Shown here one piece after another: positions 62,396 to 64,000 of a DNA stretch of 64,000 nucleotides. The notes beneath the pieces were generated by a model. The model made no database searches and had not been told where the DNA came from. It saw only the letters and a program-made list of their open reading frames with translations. The translations under genes and the position numbers were made by a program. Position 1 is the first letter of the stretch. Each line of letters begins with the position of its first letter. Source of the stretch: Alteromonas gilva (GTDB taxonomy: Bacteria; Pseudomonadota; Gammaproteobacteria; Enterobacterales; Alteromonadaceae); the NCBI RefSeq assembly GCF_028595265.1, contig NZ_JAQQXP010000001.1:930001-994000 (forward strand), read 5' to 3'.

Positions 62396-63718
62396 ATGAA
62401 GCAAACACTTTCTAAATCCCTGTTGTCTCTGGCCGTTACGGGTTTACTGTTGACCGGCAGTGCGACTCTGGTTAGCTCGATGCTGGCAACCAGCGCTGTC
62501 GCGCAGGAGCAAAAAGCCAGTGACAAGCCCACCCGGCGCACGCCGGCGCTGCGTTCTAAAGTCTACGAGCAGTTAGCTCGTGCTCAAACCGCGGCCGATG
62601 GGGGCAATCTGCCAGAAGCGATAGACATTCTGGATCTTGTAAAAAGTAAAACCGATTCGATGAACAGCTACGAGCTGGCCATGATGTATAATTTTTATGG
62701 TTTTATTTACTACAATGACGAGCAATACGACAAGGCACTGGCGAACTTTGCCGAGGTAGTTAAACAACAACCTATCCCGGAAAGTTTTGAAATGAGCACC
62801 CTGTTCAGCCTGGCACAGTTAAATCTGATGCAAGGTAATTACGCGGCCAGTATTGATTATCTGGAGCGGTGGGAAGCGCTCAACACCGGCGCAATACCGC
62901 CTAAAAATCTGGTGATCAAAGCGCAGGCGTACTATCAGAATAAACAGTATGCTGAAGCCGCTGACTTTATTACACAGGCCATTAAAGGCCATGAAGAAGA
63001 AGGCATGATCCCCGACGAAGGCTGGCTTATTCTGCAACGCGCCGTTTTTTACGAGCTTAAGCAGCCTGAAAAGGTCAAAGACGTGCTGGTTAAAATGGTC
63101 AAACTGTTTAATGAGCCGAAATACTGGATCCAACTGGCCGGTATGTATGGTGAGTTAGGTGAGGAGAAAAAGCAGCTGGCGATAATGGAAGCCGCTTATC
63201 AACAGGGGTATGTAACCTCTGCAGCCGATATCTTTAACCTTGCTCAGCTGTATTACTACCATAAAGCACCGTATAAAGGCGCGCGCTTAATGGAGCAGGC
63301 GCTCAACGATGGCGTGCTGGAGAAGAATCTGCGAAACCTTAAGTTTTTGGGGCAAACCTGGACATTAGCGAAAGAGCAGGACAAAGCGGTGCCGGTGATG
63401 GCAAAGGCAGCCAGTTTAGCCGATGACGGTGAGCTAGATGCACAGTTAGCGCAAATTTATCTCAATATGGAAAAATGGGATAACGCGATTACTGCGGCGG
63501 ATAATGCCCTGAACAAAGGCGAACTGCGTAATCCTGGCATCCCGTATCTGATAAAAGGCATGGCACTGTATAATAAAAAGCAGTATGCCACAGCGCTCGA
63601 TGTGCTGGCCGAAGCCGAAAAGTACCAGTCGAGTCGTGGTATGGCTCAGCAATGGTCGAAGTTTGTAGAGTCAGAAAAATCCAGTAGCGAGCAAATTCAG
63701 GCTGAATTAGGCTCCTAA
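62396..63718 (+). CDS. Exported TPR-repeat protein of the TonB operon
   Basis: 440 residues from ATG 62396. Signal peptide to about residue 37 (SAVAQEQ), then some ten TPR helical pairs (YNFYGFIYYNDEQYDKALANF, AQAYYQNKQYAEAADFI, IYLNMEKWDNAITAADNAL). A TPR protein is often the last gene of TonB2-type operons, and probably mediates protein contacts in the periplasm. Its start lies 7 bases after the tonB stop. Confidence 0.9.
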   Translation: MKQTLSKSLLSLAVTGLLLTGSATLVSSMLATSAVAQEQKASDKPTRRTPALRSKVYEQLARAQTAADGGNLPEAIDILDLVKSKTDSMNSYELAMMYNFYGFIYYNDEQYDKALANFAEVVKQQPIPESFEMSTLFSLAQLNLMQGNYAASIDYLERWEALNTGAIPPKNLVIKAQAYYQNKQYAEAADFITQAIKGHEEEGMIPDEGWLILQRAVFYELKQPEKVKDVLVKMVKLFNEPKYWIQLAGMYGELGEEKKQLAIMEAAYQQGYVTSAADIFNLAQLYYYHKAPYKGARLMEQALNDGVLEKNLRNLKFLGQTWTLAKEQDKAVPVMAKAASLADDGELDAQLAQIYLNMEKWDNAITAADNALNKGELRNPGIPYLIKGMALYNKKQYATALDVLAEAEKYQSSRGMAQQWSKFVESEKSSSEQIQAELGS

Positions 63719-63746
63719 CAACAGCACTGTTACAGAACTATGCATT

Positions 63747-63778
63747 AAAAGCCGGTTTTTTAAAACCGGCTTTTTTTT
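63747..63778 (+). terminator. Rho-independent terminator of the TonB operon
   Basis: AAAAGCCGGTTTT and its complement, followed by eight T's, about 30 bases after the TPR gene. Confidence 0.92.
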
Positions 63779-63850
63779 ACCCGGTGCTGTAGATTGAAGT
63801 GAGCAGTAAAAATCAGTACAGTTAGAATTTATTCTTGCAAGGAGTGCATT

Positions 63851-64000
63851 ATGAGAATCCTAACCGTTATTGTCGCGCTGGTGGCATTGTTGAGCGTTAA
63901 CTATGTTAATGCTGACACCGACAGCACCGCCGTTGAATCTTTTAGCGATGCCTATCGCGCATATCAAAGTGCCATGGAACAGCAGCAGGCTGAAGACGCC
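63851..64000 (+). CDS. Exported protein, truncated by the window edge
   Basis: Only the first 50 codons are present. AAGGAG lies about 7 bases before the ATG. Residues 1-21 form a signal peptide ending VNA; the next part (SFSDAYRAYQSAMEQQQAED) looks like the first helix of a TPR or sel1-type repeat. No function can be assigned. It comes after a strong terminator, so it has its own promoter. Confidence 0.75.
   Translation, partial: MRILTVIVALVALLSVNYVNADTDSTAVESFSDAYRAYQSAMEQQQAEDA

Overview
The window looks like chromosome of a marine gammaproteobacterium of the Alteromonadales (Alteromonas-like). The signs are the rpsU-yqeY-dnaG-rpoD block divergent from tsaD, several large TonB-dependent receptors with a dedicated TtpC/ExbB/ExbD/TonB operon, a DUF3450 protein, DUF3016 and DUF3750 genes, a RAYT-type transposase and intermediate G+C. 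This is inference from gene content; there is no rRNA or tRNA gene in the window to place it.

Layout. 1-6 kb: a secreted ricin-lectin/GH43 arabinanase, ACP phosphodiesterase, an EAL-HDOD protein, rpoH and dsbA. 6-11 kb, all on the minus strand: ccoG and srkA, then a cobalamin riboswitch controlling btuB, then dsbA. 11-17.5 kb: two small exported proteins, an odd Nudix-like lipoprotein and an RND efflux pair. 17.5-27 kb: a large orphan lipoprotein behind a structured leader, a sodium:solute symporter, a DUF3750 lipoprotein, a TsgA-like MFS carrier, a secreted S9 peptidase, and a RAYT transposase flanked by REP-like units. 27-38.3 kb: rpoD, dnaG, yqeY, rpsU, tsaD, then an ectonucleotide pyrophosphatase-like enzyme and an Lgt-like/TlpA fusion, then plsY, folB-folK-uppP and a HIT protein. 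38.3-47 kb: an M49-like lipoprotein peptidase, an HDOD protein, BenE with a divergent XRE-cupin regulator (YdcO/SutR-like pair), a DUF418 protein, rdgC and an orphan sensor kinase.

47.2-63.7 kb is the most interesting part. phoB, phoR and a PstS-like protein without a permease are followed by a prolyl-4-hydroxylase-like oxygenase, a 1357-residue lipoprotein built of three near-identical ~430-residue beta-helix-like units, a TonB-dependent receptor, and a TonB2-type operon (DUF3450, TtpC-like, ExbB, ExbD, TonB, TPR). Candidate PhoB boxes precede phoB, the triplicated lipoprotein gene and the DUF3450-TonB operon; the latter two have a -10-like hexamer at a suitable distance. I infer a phosphate-starvation-induced outer-membrane uptake system for an unknown phosphorus-containing substrate.

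No CRISPR array, prophage, integron, rRNA or tRNA was seen. One gene is cut by the right edge.
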